This document shows positions 9,844-22,988 of a DNA stretch of 64,000 nucleotides, piece after piece. A program made the position numbers and the translations under genes. The notes under the pieces were generated by a model that was not told the origin of the DNA, did no database searches, and saw only the letters and a list, made by a program, of their open reading frames with translations. The DNA is from Penium margaritaceum (lineage: Eukaryota > Streptophyta > Zygnematophyceae > Desmidiales > Peniaceae), in contig SZWC01000829.1 in the NCBI GenBank assembly GCA_023375785.1, positions 179,364 through 243,363 on the forward strand, in the 5' to 3' direction. The stretch's first letter is position 1; each line of letters starts with the position of its first letter.

Positions 9844-10551
9844 TTAGGATGCTGCCCTCATGCAACAAAGTGCGCACTTACTGGTACTCTGCATTGATGC
9901 GTTTTGTGTGAGTATGATGAATGATTCATTGTTTGCAATAGCGATGACACTCTTTTTGTCATAGCGTGGTGTGATGGGCGATGCAACCTGATGAAAATCA
10001 CACAGTAGACGATGGAGCCACACACCCTCGCATGCACCTGCGCCCAATTCCATGTACTGTGCCTCCGTAGTTCTACATGCAATGCATCCTTGTTTGCCAC
10101 TTCACCATAAGACAGCCATGCCGCCAACAAGGAAGATCCATTCAGTACGACTCTTGCTGTCTGTGCTCCTAGCCCTGTCACTATCCGTGTAGCCTTCGAT
10201 GACTACGGAAGGCTGGTGGTGGAACCTCAATACACGACGTGGAGTGTGGACAGCTTATCACACCACACGAATTGCTGCATCTAGCTGCAGCTGATGAGGG
10301 GACTGAGAGAGCTGAACCTGTAGGTTCACGTTAAAGACAATGTGTAATCGTGTGGTGGTGGTGAGGAACACTAGTAACCCAATGACAAAAATAAAGGTAG
10401 TCACGTCCACATTGACACCTAGTGTGTCAGCATCATAAGCCTTTAGCTTGATCTGGTCGCCTGGGGTTATGGGAGTGGATGCACTAGGTACGGTGGGCAG
10501 GGGGTCCGCAAAGCGTTTAGACAATGTCTGCACATAGCCTGCCTGATGCAC
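9844..10551 (-). pseudogene. E2 RT C-terminus and RNase H remnant
   Basis: Minus-strand frames near 10258-10551 carry the copia RT/RNase H connection (a TTTTRLHI motif equivalent to the TTRPDI block). Those near 9844-10053 carry the RNase H end (MELGAGACEGVWLHRLL, then a DKKSVIAIANN block corresponding to the usual DN.SA). The pieces lie in different frames, and the final TKHI-like block is degraded. This continues the RT at 10602-11624. Confidence 0.75.
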
Positions 10552-10601
10552 ACGAGAATGCCATGGGTACAGTTGTGCTCGATCTACATGCCCAGAAACA
10601 C

Positions 10602-11624
10602 CTATGTAGGTCCAAGATCTTTCAGCTTATATGTGGAATGTACCATATCCTTCACTTTCTGGACATCGTCAAGGTCTTGGGATGCGATGAGAAGATTGTC
10701 CACGTAGACGAGCATGATGACAAGGGTGGTACCCACCAGGGTGAAGAAGAGGACTGGATTTTCCACGATGTGCATCAAGCCACCCTTCAAGAGGATGCGA
10801 CTGATCTCTGTGTTCCAGCACCTGGATGACTGTTTGAGGCCATAGAGGGCCTTCCTTAGTTGCGAGACACGACCAGTGCCATCCTCAAAACCTAGGGGCT
10901 GGACCATGCAAAGCTCCTCCCCATCAAGAGCACCATGCAAGAAGACATTGTTCACGTCCATCTTGTGGAGCTCCCGGTCATGGCGCGCGACCATGCTGAA
11001 GAGTGCACAACTGGTGGTAAAACGACCAACCGGCGCAAAAACCTGGTTGAACTGCACTCCTGGTACTTGTGCAAAGCCTTTGGCCGTTACGCGGGGTTTG
11101 TACCTGTCCAGCATGCCGTCCGGCTTCCACTTGTCACGGAAAACCCACTTGACCCCAATCGCTTTACAGCCCAGGGACAAGTCAAATAACTCGTACATTG
11201 TATGCTCATCGATAGTGGCCATTTCCTCCTTGCAAGCAGCTTCCCACCAGTCAGTGTCAGGTGTATCCCTAGCCTCACGGAGGCTCTGTGGATCGGCTGC
11301 CAGCAAAGACGGCCTGGCTGTCAATAGACGAGCACTACCAAGGCTCGTTGGAGCACGGAAACTTGAGACAAAGACAGCACATAGATGCTCTTGAGAAATC
11401 AGGGCACAACCCAATGTGGATCTAAGATGAAGATCCGTTGTGATGACAGCTAGGACAGTCAGACCCAAGGCCTTAGTCCCTGGATCCCCACTCACCACAG
11501 TGTGAGAAGGGAGCATGGGACAGAGGCTAGTGGCTGGATGCGGCAAAACGATGACAGGATGTATGCCTGATGAAGGCACTGGAGTGCCTGGATGAAGACG
11601 GTCACTCCACGAGTGCGAGATCAT
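10602..11624 (-). pseudogene. E2 reverse transcriptase fragment, active site YVDN
   Basis: A 340-codon open minus-strand stretch holds the copia RT landmarks: the KWVFRDKWKPDG block, KGFAQVPGVQF, the first catalytic Asp in HKMDVNNVFLHG, KALYGLKQSSRCW, and YVDN instead of YVDD. The change of the second metal-binding Asp to Asn should abolish polymerase activity. The N-terminal part is the variable linker between integrase and RT. It is an internal part of the E2 polyprotein, not a separate gene. Confidence 0.85.
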
Positions 11625-12078
11625 GTCGGACCAGCACTAGAGGAGTGGGTGTGCCAGGGTCAAGGAGGCAAGGACACGACGGGTCGCTCCACTGGAGTGA
11701 CCAATGCAAGAAGACTGCTCGACTGGTCGACAGAGACAGCAATCGGAGTGACTGAATCCGTTGACTATGTGGTGGAGTATGCGGCCGAAGAAGTGGTCGC
11801 AATCGCCTGGTTGGCGGAGTCAACAACCGAAGAGGTGGACTCGGTGACTCTGGTGCAGTGGGGGTGTCTGGTGTGTGTGGAGGCATAGGTGACTTTGTGG
11901 AACCAGTGACTCTGGACACTGATGGACAGGGAGCAACATTGTGCATTGGCACAAAATCTCTCCATGCAATGGTGGTGACAGGCCCGGAAGCATCCTGGCA
12001 TGTACAAAAGGGATATCGCTCTTATCTTTGAGGAGAAATCTCCTCAAAGATCAGAGCGTCACGTGACTTGATGATGCG

Positions 12079-14443
12079 ATGCTGGACAGAAACCCAGAAC
12101 CTCCAGGCCTTCGACTACCAAGACACCCCAAGAAAGGTACAGAGCCGATCACCGGGAGTTTGCTTGCCGTCTCGCTTGTCTTCCGGGAGCTAGACGCTAG
12201 CAATGCCACCCCCGACGCTTGCAGGATAAAGATCTACGCGCTGCCCATACCAATGCTGGTAGTGAGTGACAAGACGGGGCAAGGGATTGTGAGGAACTCT
12301 GTTCCACACCAAGGTCATGTCCGACATGGCCTCAAAGAAGAAGCCTTGGGAGAAACCAGAATCAATGTGCATAGTACGGGCTGCATCAGCCATGGTGCAG
12401 TTCTAGCGCTCAGAGACACTATTCTGATCTAGAGTGTTAGGCACATATGTCTCATGTCTAACACCACTGGTCATGATTCGCATCCTTCGTACCACTCACC
12501 ACCACGATCAGAGCAGAAGCAGCAAAGAGGATGACCACACTCACATTGTGCGGAGAGGAGCCAATCACAAATCGCAGCCGCTCTGTTACTCTTCTGCTAG
12601 AGGTTGAACACCCATAGAAAACAAGTGTAGACTTCAATAAGGATGAGAACGTAACGACCACGCTCCATAACAGACTCAATAGGTACAGGGCCCATGAGGT
12701 CAGGCTGGGCCAGCTCAATCGGGTGGGAGGCACGCAAAGATGAGACATGATGAAATGACCTGTGAATCTTCCCCTGAGTGCACTGGATGCATTCAGTTTT
12801 GCAAGACAACTGAAAGGTGGCTGGATTGAGGCCAAGGGCAAGGTGTGTTTGGAGCATGCTCTGAATGACAGAGCTATATACGTGGCACATGCGACGGTGG
12901 AGGAGGTGAGTATGTTGTAGAGACAGAGTGGTCATGAAAAAAACATACGCCTAGTCTGAAGAGAGGGATGAGGACATGGAAGACAGACAGGTGACATACC
13001 ACAAGTCATTATGGGACTCTGCACACAACATCACATGACCAGACAAACGGAGAGTGACTGTGTCATGCCATGGGAGTGCAAAACATCCATGTTCATTTGT
13101 TGAAGAGGAGTGATGAACAAAAGGCTAAGCTCAAAACCAGGCACATACAGCACATCAGTGACATAGACGTTGCCAGACAGACCCTGAAAACGGACAGCAC
13201 CAACACCAGGAACAGGAAGCACCTGACCAGACCTAGTCTGAGCACTCTAGATTTCGCCAACCAGGCCAAACATACTAAACGCCTGCAGACAAGATGTCAT
13301 GTGATGTGTAGTGCCGAAGTCGATGATCCAGGTACCATGAGGCTCACGGACAGAGGCGGTAATGCTGCACAGAGCGACCTGACATGACGCGGGTAACTGG
13401 CGATATGCATGAGTCTAAGAGAAAAAGTGTGCCTACCAATCTTCAAGCCAAGCTAAATCATCCAAGATGAGGGTAGGAAAACGACTACCATCAATAGGAG
13501 GAACATTGCGGAGAGCAGCCTCAGTCTGATAACTACCTTTGACCTCTTGGCTTGCGCACATACAAATTGTACTTCCCTGGGGATGACAAGGGGGGATGCG
13601 GAGGCAGTGTACAATGAGCTGCTCTAGCGGGCGGTTGCAAGCAGAGGACCAAGGAGTCGAGAGGTGTTATGGCGTGGTCATGCTGGAGGGAGGCACTGAG
13701 GTGTAACTCAGCTGCGACGGTAGAGGTTACCACGTCGGATGAGGAGTACATGCATTAACGGGCCTGACAGGAGGCATGGGAGGAGTCGCGGACCAAGTCA
13801 CTATTGCTATGGTGCTAGTGGAGGAGGTGGCTACTGAGGAAGTGGATCAAGTACCCACAGGAGAGGCAGTGGTTGCTGGGGTGGTACCAAGGTGCAGCTC
13901 ACGCTCGCGACACATGGGGCTGATGACACGAGACTCTTCAGTGGGTGATGGACAGGTGTACCAGCCATTATCCGTCTAGCCACAATTGTGGCAGACAAGA
14001 GAGCTTCCACGAGAGGATCTGCTGTCCAATGGCTGCTCGGTCTTCCCCTGTCCCTTCTTTCCACTTCCCTCATGACTATAGCCAGCACCACGCGTGGCTC
14101 CAGCTACACTAAGGGTCCCAGAAGACGGAGGCATAGGAGAGGCGGAGCTGACTGCTGCCACGACGTCCATATCTCCATGCTGCAGGCGGGTTTCCTGAAT
14201 TGCCTCCTCCCATGACAGGAACCGGGATTCGATCTAGGACATCAGAGTGCCTTTGGATGCCATGGCCTCCAAAATTTCGAGGTCCAAGTCGACAAGGATC
14301 TTCCCGTATTCGGGAGTCGAGCCATTCTTGATGGTGACGAGGGCAGCTAGTGGAGGCAGACCAGCCTTGTCGAGTTGACAAAGAAGTGTTGAATTGTGTG
14401 CACCTTGTCCACTGGCTGGCTGGTTGGCTGGCTGGCTACACAA
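12079..14443 (-). pseudogene. E2 gag C-terminus, protease and integrase remnants
   Basis: Reading leftwards: a gag segment (14443 to about 13990), then a zinc knuckle at 13952-13993. There the pattern C..C....N....C shows Asn for the usual His and a TAG where Gln is expected. Then come a Pro/Ser-rich tail, a protease remnant with WIIDFGTTHHMT near 13345-13300 followed by LPVPGVGAVRF, the integrase HHCC block (HLLHRRMCH ... CIQCTQGK, 12935-12750), RYVLILIEVY (12690-12660) and a damaged core further left. Stops and shifts break it in many places. Family Ty1/copia; order and strand agree with the RT at 10.6-11.6 kb. Confidence 0.78.
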
Positions 14444-14636
14444 ACAGACAAGGCATGCCCCGCTCTATGGATCATGTCCCCTTGCAATGCTCAGGAATGC
14501 ACTGCTCGTAATGGGTATGCCCCCTAGAGAGCATCATAGGAAACACACCCTTGTGGCCTTGTTGGAACAGGCGCCGGAGCTCATGGATTGCGGACTCAAA
14601 CCCTGCGACGGCGGTGGTTTTCTTTTTGGCCCAAAA

Positions 14637-15425
14637 TGGGATAGGAAGCTTCTAGGAAGCTAACTAGGAAGCCTCTAGGAAGCTTACTAGAACCTGCCTT
14701 GAGGATGACACTTGGCGGTCACAGGACGCGCCAAGTAGGACTGTAGGTTGAGGTTGGATCCTGTGGAGCCACTACGAGCAAAAGCACTAGCAAAGGTTTA
14801 CAAGTATGAAAGCCTGTACCTTGGATGCATCCATTTACATTTCTTGCCTTAAGACTCCTCACAGAGTATCAAACCAAGGGTAGACACTAAACACCTTCAT
14901 GCGGACTTTGTGAGGTTACAAACTGAACGAAACTAAAGTGTGGATCTCTCTTTTGAGGGTGATACGTCATCTTGGTTACAATACCAAGAGCAGTCAGCGG
15001 TCTCCCATGTCGGGATCCGTTGTCTAGACCGTTGCTATCCGACGCATTGAAAGAGGGTTATGGGCCCACACTTCTGGTTCCAATGCACGTTCCCACGACT
15101 GACTCATGCGTGGTCTTGCAGGACACACAGGTAAAATAGGGACACAAAGATCGGACGTCTCCATCTGCTCTATCGGCTCCATCGGCTTCTTCACGTCGGA
15201 TGCGTGCATGTGGCGGACTAGGGGACAAGGAATAGCTCTGTCCATGTTGGAAAAGATCCTCGAGCACCAACGGGATAAAGCTCTTCCCCTTTAGAAGGTT
15301 ATATAACCCTGATTCCTTTTCTCACGACGGCACCATTGCCTTAGGCGATCATTGGCGGGAGGGGTATGCAACAGAACCAACTGCACCTTTGACAACGGTT
15401 ACAGTCAGCAGCCTCATCAGCCTCA
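14637..15425 (+). repeat. N1: LTR of nested plus-strand copia fragment
   Basis: The right end (15050-15425: GGGTTATGGGCCCA..., GGGAGGGGTATGCAAC, TTACAGTCAGC...CCTCA) matches the end of the E4 5' LTR (32595-32943). The left boundary at TGGGATAGG is a guess. The LTR is followed directly by coding sequence with little leader and no clear PBS. Confidence 0.55.
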
Positions 15426-15484
15426 TGGGCCCCAACAAAACATAGTAGCAGCGAGCTAGTAGAGAAGACGAGCTACCACCAGAA

Positions 15485-16690
15485 ATGGCGGACCTGACTC
15501 AGGTTAAAAAAGGTTCAAGCTCCTGCTCCAGTCAAGGCAGCAAGGGAAGCGGTGGCAGTGGAGGGAAAGGCAATGGTAGCGGGAAGAGTTCTAAGAAGCT
15601 CGACAACTGTCACAACCGTGGCAAGGCTGGACACAGAGCTAGGGACTGCCGTAATCCCAAGAAAGAAGGCGGGAACAAGGGTGGGAAGGAGAAGAAGGAG
15701 CTCACCAACATGATGGCTGAATGGTTGTCTATGAAGGGGGCAACGCTCCTCAGGCCAGGGACATTCGCCCTTGACGCGGGCACCAACCACCACTCCTCAA
15801 AAGAACAGGGTGCATTTGTCTCCATGGCCAAATCTGACATGCACATTATGTGTGCAAATGGCAGCGTTGTCCAAGCCATGGGCAAAAGAGACAAGATGAT
15901 CACGTTCATCGTGAACGGTGTAGAGAAGGAGTTCAATCTGCTAAAGGTGGTGTACATGCGCTCCTTTGCAGCGAACCTGCTGTCAGTCTCAGAAATCACC
16001 GACAACATGACCATGGTGTTCACCAACAAGGAAGCCGTGGTCTTAAAAAAAAGAACATCAAGATTTTGTACACCAAAGACGATCTCATGTTTCAAGTTCC
16101 AAGGCTCGACGGCCTCTACGTACTTCAAACCAAGGTCATCAAGGCGTCGGATGAGGGACTAGCATGTGCCACCAAGACAGTGGCACCGAAGCCAAAGGAT
16201 GCACTGTCAGCGACCGCTGGGGTTGCCACATCAACCAAGGACGCTGACGCTAAGCTGTGGCACCGGCGATTTGGCCACGTGGCCAACAGCGCACTGTGGA
16301 AGATGCAAGAGCAAGAGGTGGTCCGCAGAATGGAAGGCTTCAACATGAAGCATGGAGAAGGGTGTACATTGTGTGAACCATGCCTCCAAACGAAGGAAAA
16401 GAAGAGGTCGTTTGGGAGAGGAGGTCAACGGGCGTAGAATGTCTTGGACCTGATCCACAGAGACGTGTGTGGACCCTTCCGTACAACGTCTAATGGAGGA
16501 AGCAAGTACTTCCTGACCTTCATCGACGACCACATTCACAAGGTGTGGATCTACTTCCTCAAAACCAAGGGAGAGGTCAAGGAGAAGCTCCTCGAGTTCA
16601 TTGACATGGTAGAGCGGCAAACGTCAAAGAAGGTGAAGACGCTCTGAAGCGACAACAGGGGTGAGTATGAGGCATCATTGAAGTTTTTGT
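15485..16690 (+). pseudogene. N1: gag/protease/integrase fragment
   Basis: It opens in the gag C-terminus with a Ser/Gly/Lys-rich stretch and a knuckle in which the second Cys is Arg (C..R....H....C). It continues through a protease-like FALDAGTNHHSS, a frameshift near 16050, the integrase zinc block (LWHRRFGHVANS ... CTLCEPCLQ) and the integrase core start (LDLIHRDVCGPF, FLTFIDD, then SDNRGEYE after a TGA). In-frame stops are TAG at 16435 (RA*NV, Gln plausible) and TGA before SDNRGE (Arg plausible). It ends abruptly near 16690 with no RT. It belongs to the same family as E4, and the missing gag N-terminus suggests an internal deletion. Confidence 0.78.
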
Positions 16691-17349
16691 TTTTCTTGTG
16701 GGCTTAAGGTGAGGATCTTTGGGCCTACTAAACCCTGAAGTACGACTCCTCTATCTGTGAGGAGCTGTTTGATGTAGGCTGTGGTGCTATGGACCTTGTG
16801 TTTGCCGCACCAAAGTGTGATCGCACTGACCTCGACCACTTCATCTGCAATCCTATTGGCAGCATGGACCCTGATCTCCATGAGGCTTGGAGTACCCTCA
16901 CGCGTCCTTGGCGTGCTTCTAGCCAGGCCGTTATTAGTCACCTTCTGAGGAACCTCAGTGACCTCAATTCCGGTGACTCCGAGTATGTCACCACCTATTG
17001 GCGGCTTGCATAGGATCCTCTTGTCAAGGTGGGATGGTGGTGTCTCAAAATCCTTTGGCATGTGATGAGTACTGGTTGCAGTGCCTAGAGACCCTATGAC
17101 ACTTGAGATGAATTGCTGGTGCTGCTGCTAGTGCTGCTAGGCCACAATCTGGACCGCGGCACAGATTACGGGACCAGGCTGGCAAGGAAGAGGCAACTCA
17201 ACGGGTATGAATGCCTAAGAAGAATGCAAGGTGGCTAAGAGTGTGCACAGGTCATCAACATGTTGCTGAAGAGCAGCAACTGGGTCAGCTGGTGGTGTCA
17301 TGCTAGCATAGGTGGACTGCACATCACTAGTGGTACTGGGTCTGGCCAT
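16675..17349 (-). pseudogene. E2 gag N-terminal part
   Basis: A minus-strand frame starts at an ATG (17349, good context GCCACCATGG) with MARPSTTSDVQSTYASM and runs to about 16675. The only interruptions I found in the first 100 codons are three TAGs, each preceded or followed by Gln/His-rich sequence where CAG would fit (HSS*AFIP, VA*QH*QQHQQF). It is separated from the rest of gag by N1. No domain is recognised in it beyond its position. Confidence 0.6.
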
Positions 17350-18520
17350 GGTGGCGGGCGGCGGACGCTGCCAATGATACCTAGTCTTCTATTGTGGGAC
17401 AGTAAAAGTTGAGAAAAAAAAACCCTGTGACCACTTTTCACGAGGATTCGAATCAAGGAGGTAGAATGACATTTTTGTGTTTTTTCTTCAATAAAACCCT
17501 GCCATTTTTCCTCCTTGTCGAATTTATTGAAGTATCTGCCGGTAGTTGGTGGCCGACAGCACCTCCACTGCCAAGGATGGAGGCAGCTGCATGAAATCTC
17601 ACGTAGCTTCTGTGTACCTTCTGCGGCTGGTTGTGCTATGGTTGTAGCTGCAACCGAGGCCCTGCCCTTCCGGCTGCCAAAGTGGAGCTAGAGGGCCGCC
17701 GACGCTGCTGCAGTCGCGGCCGCCATGGGGCTGTTATTGCTGCTAGGATGTTGCTACTGCTGCTGCTACTACACGGGATGCTGCTGCTACTACTTCATGT
17801 AGTGGTTGTGAGTTGCTACTGTTGCTGCTGCTAATGCTGCTGCCGTTGCAGATGCTGCTGTCGCCGCTACTTTGCGTTGCTAACGCTATTGCTGCGCACT
17901 GCTACTGCTGTCGTTGCTGTTACGCACTGCTCCTGCTGCTGCTGCACTGCTGGACTACTGCTGCTTCCCTACGCGCTTGCAGGTGGCAGCGGTGGCGGCA
18001 CTTCGCTGCCACGTGGCAGTGAGGCAGAGCATGTGGGAGCAAGTGCATTTTTTTTCTTCTTTCATTTCTTGTTTCCCCGTCTGGCCAGTCTGACCGCACT
18101 GCTTCCTCAGCTGCTGACCTGGCTGTACCCGGGAGGGAGGAAAGAGGTTGGGAGCAGCGTGTCGATGATGAGAGGGAAGAGGGAGAGTCAAGGAGGGAAG
18201 AGAGGCAGCGGGGACACTTCCCTGCTGCGTGGTAGTGCTGTCACCACATACGCCGGCTCTGCCGACGGTGTCGTGCCACTTTGCGTAATCCGCGTGATCC
18301 CCTAGGCTACCACCGCCATCGGGTCAATGCCGCGAAGAAAACTTCAGCAGCATTTCCCCTTCATCGGGAGCGTTTTGAAGCCGCGACCAGGAGAGGCTAA
18401 CTCTGGCCGGAAAAATCTGGCAGAGTTTCCCATGCACTCGCGCATATGGAGGTCCAACAACATTGGCTGGCACCTGTATGCCGCTACTACTACTCAGTGT
18501 ATTGCATCTGCTACACTATG
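17350..18520 (-). repeat. E2 leader; GCT-rich from about 17600
   Basis: The interval lies between the gag ATG and the PBS. The part from about 17620 to 18010 and the end near 18480-18515 are packed with GCTGCTACT triplets (GCAGTAGC on the element strand), as in the leaders at 1-258, 29.25-29.7, 30.4-31.4 and 47.56-48.31 kb. A CT-rich patch lies near 18050. No gene is recognised. Confidence 0.55.
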
Positions 18521-18532
18521 GCTCTGACACCA
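18521..18532 (-). other. E2 primer-binding site (one mismatch)
   Basis: GCTCTGACACCA is the complement of TGGTGTCAGAGC, one base from the consensus. It is separated from the LTR by AGCT. Confidence 0.75.
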
Positions 18533-18536
18533 AGCT

Positions 18537-19238
18537 AGAAATGATCTTGCACTAGTCTGGACAGACTGTTTTATGCCACCTCTCAGACTTGGACTGAAGT
18601 GTGCAGTCTGCTGCGCTCAGACTGCGCCTGAGCATCGCTGGCTGCTCAGCTGTGAGAGGGAAAGCTTGCATTCAAAAGTTAGCACCAGAACTGTAGTTGG
18701 ATGTGAGCAATGACTGAGTTGACAGCAAGAATGATGTTTGGTGAGAGACACCTTCCACACTAACCTAGGCCCTCACCTCTGTGAGGGTTGTTACTGATTC
18801 AACCAACCAATTAGGAAATGCACTATTTTCTGGCCTGAGGGCTTTTGTTGGTGAGCCCTACCAGAGGACCGACAACCCCAAACCGGAGCTTCGTCCGTTT
18901 TTCCTGAAAACTGGACCACACCAAAACATGCACGTTGCAAACGCAACCATGCAGTCAGAATCAGCTAGAAAATTCACAACGCAATACTATGGCTGTCTGA
19001 ACCTTGGCAAACTGTACGCTACTCAGAGCAGCCGCCTACGACTGTCGGTAACATAAGGACTGCTGCCGATGGAGCTAGACGCGCACTGCTACCAAGAGGG
19101 AGACTCCACACAAGGATATGGAAGCCATGTATCTTACAATGATGCAATGTCCCCTCCATCACTCAACGCCCACCGTTGTCAACGTCCACTGAGTCAGTCG
19201 CCTCTACGAGCATCCTCACCATAGGTTGGAACACATAC
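18537..19238 (-). repeat. E2 5' LTR (right copy), interrupted by hAT
   Basis: It aligns with 8795-9532 over its whole length. The alignment stops where CAGTGTG begins (19239) and the expected LTR end (ACACAAATCACA) reappears at 23954-23975, after the hAT element. Total length without hAT is close to the 738 bp of the left copy. Confidence 0.78.
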
Positions 19239-19469
19239 CAGTGTGACAATTCCAGTTTTACCATAGGGGTCTGTTTATGGGCAATACAACAACATCTGTA
19301 CATCGATTTACATCGATGTAGCATCGATGTCGTTGTTTCACCAGGTCAGTTTCAACAGTGCGCGAGCATGAGTGCACCACCGCTCGGCTGACTGTTGAAC
19401 GGCCAATGGCAATTAACCACCGTGGAATGTCGACGGCCATCGATGTGCCGATGCTTATCGATGTGGCAG

Positions 19470-20541
19470 TCCACGCTGTTCATGAAATGGTACATGAAAG
19501 CAAAGGAATGTAAGGACCTACTTCTCTGGTTTACTGTGATTTCAGCAACAGTTGTAGAGTATACTATACTTACAAGCACGTTCAACTTCTCGCATAACAT
19601 ATTGAAGCCATGGGTATGAAAGCTCCTTGCTTTCAAGTTTTGAATGGACAATTTCTTGAAAACCTATACTACCTGTTTGAATTTCATACGTGTCCAAAAA
19701 AAATCATGATTTTCAAAATCCCTCTCTTTTCGAGTGTCAAAATCTTGGTTATTTTTCCTTCATGTGCTGTCAATCCGCTGATATCTCCATTTGTCAACAA
19801 AATTGTTCTTTTCATCGATCCATCCAATTTAATGATGTAATACATTGCAGCACTCTTGATGTCCGTCATCCTTGGGCCACAGTGTACACACACGGTGTGT
19901 GGATTTAGTTCCTTTGCAATGATTATAAAGTTTTTGGAATAGTGTTTTGAAGAATTTCCAGATCCTTTTGCTAAAGTTTGGCATACATTCAGCAGATTAA
20001 TACCTTTAACGTTTCAAAAGGAATCACACACCTGGACGGTGCTTCTGTACCAAACACGTCAAACCCTCATACAGAGCTTGCTACCATGGCTGAATTGTGC
20101 CATCCAACGTTGTCGGTGGCTCAAAGAATAGGCTTGTTCAAACTACCAATCGCACCACCGTCGGTTCGCTCGAACCACTGCCCCTTTGAACCACCGCCAG
20201 TTCGAAACACCGCCGGTTCAAACCACCGCTGGTTCAATCAAACCACTGCCGGTTTCAAACCCCGCCGGTTCAAACCAGCCATTCATTCATACCAACGGCT
20301 GGTTCAAACCAAAGTCTGAAACAGCCATTGATTCCCATCGCCTGCTGGTGTGAATCACCGGCTACCATGCCAATAGCGACTCGAATGACCTGGTGGTTGA
20401 TGGTTCAGCCTAGCAGGGCTTGCGAAGCGACGTCCACGGTCAAGGCACAAGCCACCAAGCTATTAGCTGATGGCTACAGTGCCTTAGTTGTGAAAATCAT
20501 TGCTCCACTTTCCGGGCCACTAAGCCCTAAACCCCGATACA
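19470..20541. other. hAT 5' non-coding region
   Basis: AT-rich sequence without a convincing coding frame. A series of GGTTCAAACCACCGCCGG-type repeats occupies about 20160-20310 (GTTCAAACCACCG / GGTTCAAACC in many variants). No function can be assigned. Confidence 0.5.
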
Positions 20542-22926
20542 ATGGCTTGCACAGGTAGTACCTCTGCTGCACCTTCTAGCTCTGCAACGCAGGCAACTTC
20601 ATGTGAGGTCCCAATACTCAACCCACCAAAGGGGCCAGTTTGTTGGGGGCACTTTCTAACCCTTGCACTCTCCCGCCACTTGAACAAATGGCCTAGTACA
20701 ACAAAGAAAGCAGGCTTTCAGTGTGGCTCTTGCGGCTCCAAACTTTCAGGGACCTGTGATCGCATAATGGGACACTTTAGGCGAATCGAACGCCAATGTT
20801 GCCAAGTGCCCAAACCCCCCTCCATTGGCACGTGACGCTCTCGGCTTGTAGCGGGCTCCAGTACCAACAGGGGAATGGCGCCCCTAGAGCGCATGGCTGT
20901 ACAATGGCAAGGGCGAGTCATGGGGTTCGCGGGACAAGCCAGACTGGTGGACCCGGCTGTGGGAAGAAAGAGAAAGAGCTGCAGAGTAGGAGAGGGCAAA
21001 GATTACAGCAGTTTACTCCAAGGAGGAGGCTGGATCTGCTCAACAGGCTGCAGCCACCCGCCTAGCAGCAGAGGCCGCCATGGGCATTCTCAGGAGCATG
21101 CCTTTTGTGCATGTTAACCACATGGAAGGCATGAGACAAGTTAGCACGGACAGGTTCACCGCACAGGCCAAGAACAGAAAATGCCAGCTTTCCATTGTCA
21201 AGCTTATGGCAATCGGCGCGCTTCTAATCTCCTTCTGCAAGGAGAGAGTGATGATGGAGGTCGTCAGCAACGCCAAGCACACGACACTGGAATTCTGCCT
21301 ACCCCACAGGGACAAGGTGGTGGAGATACTGCTGCCACGGCTGGACAAGGACCTGGAGGCTCTGGACGAGCCACTGAAGCAGCAATGGATTTTGGAGATT
21401 TATGGGTGTTCTGTGGCAGTGGATGAGTAGGCCGACGAGCAGTCACGGCCAATCTATAATGCGATGTCGGTGAACATTCAGGGGTCATGCCACGTGTTCT
21501 CATGTGACGCCATTGGTGTTGTGCGGAATTCAAACCACATGGTGGCGATGATTGAAGCCGCCATTGTGGAGGTGGGAGAGGGTAACATTGTTGGGGTGAT
21601 CTGCAACAACACGAATGTGAATAAGAGGGCTTTTGAGGACCTCAAGGGGCAGTACCCCGCGTCTTCTTTCAGGGCTGCGCCCACAACATCGACCCCGTTA
21701 TGAAGGACATCGGCAAGACGGATTGGGGCACAGCACTTCTGTCAAGGTCCGAGAAGGTGGTGACCTTCTTCCACAATAATGACATGCCGCAGACATGGCT
21801 GAAGCAGGAGAGTGACGGACGGGTGCTGCTGCCCAAGTGTGACACGCGGTTTGCGCCGGCGCACATTGTCGTTCAGCTTGCTGGACATGCGACCATTCCT
21901 GCTGAAGATGGTGAACAGCAGTGAATGGAAGAGCATGGGTGAGAATTGTGGGGCAGGGTTTGTGGCCTGCAAGAAGGTGGTGCGGTCCTCGGTGCGGAGG
22001 CGGGTATTCTGGGTGCAGCTGAGGGAAATGCGTGACCTGCTTGCTCCTCTTGTCCACTTTCTCCGCATTGCAGATCACCCTGGGAAGGGCGTTGCTGACA
22101 TCTATGAGGGACTGCTCGATTGCATGGAGAAGCTGTGTGGTCTCGCAGAGCCCAGAGGCAACAACAAGCCCGCACGTGTTAGTCACGCCCATGTGCAGTA
22201 TGCTATGAGCCGCCTCTCTGCTAGGTGGAAATGGCATGCCCTCTTTATGCCACGGCCCGTCGTCTGCAACCCTTGCACTTTGGGAACAATCTCAGTGGGG
22301 ATGCAGAGACCGCGACTTCTTGGTCGGCCTTTGTGGATGCACTTGTCTGCGAGGCTGGCCATGACACCATCCAAAGCCAGATCCGTGCCTTCCAGAATGG
22401 TCAGACCGCTGTTGGGGTAGATCCGTTGAAGACTCCCAAGGCAAACACTTGTGCCAAAGCAGCAGTGTTGAAGGTGAGCACTGGTCTGCTGCCTGCTCAC
22501 AAGTGGCATGAGTTGTACCTCGGTGCCATGCCTCAGTTGCGCAAGCTGGCCATGCGGCTGTTGACTCAGCCATGCTCTTTGTCCGAGTGTGAGCGTGCTT
22601 TCAGTGCGCACGAGCTCATCCATATGGCACGTCGCAACTGGCTGAGTGTGAGCACGCTTGAACTGGTGGTACCCTGCAATGTCTACCTGCGCAAGCATTA
22701 CAAACGCCGCAGCAAGCGCAGGGCGACAGACTTTAACTGGCTGCAGGACAAGGGCAACTCGGGCAGTGAAGATGATGGCGAGCTCACTGAGCTCACCAAC
22801 ATTCTGGAGGATGAGGAGGGTGAGGAAGGGGTGGGAGTGGAGGAAGACGAGGAGGAGGGGAGGAGGAGAAGGAGGAGGGAAAAGAGGGCAATGGGAACGA
22901 GGAGGCAGGTGACAGCCAGGATCTAG
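20542..22926 (+). pseudogene. hAT transposase pseudogene
   Basis: The ATG at 20542 opens an N-terminus with a BED-type zinc finger (FQCGSCGSKLSG...RIMGHF...C). The frame then shifts (about 20780) through SKEEAGSAQQAAATRLAAEAAMGILRS into a DUF659-like core. That core has RPIYNAMSVNIQGSCHVFS, VGEGNIVGVICNN, then after another shift GCAHNIDPVMKDIGKTDWG and CDTRFAPAHIV. It ends with the hAT C-terminal dimerisation domain (LAMRLLTQPCSLSECERAFS ... NWLSVSTLELVV, 22540-22680) and an acidic Glu/Arg-rich tail. A TAG at 21427 (VDE*ADEQS) sits where Gln is plausible. At least three frameshifts make it non-functional. Confidence 0.88.
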
Positions 22927-22988
22927 CTCCAGGAACAGCAGCGGAAGACAGCCCAAGCTACGCACGCCCAATTCGTAGCTGTGAAGCA

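Noticed and set aside
22183-22971. 262-codon minus-strand frame opposite the hAT C-terminus
   Set aside because: Shadow of the plus-strand transposase, which has the clear hAT dimerisation motif.
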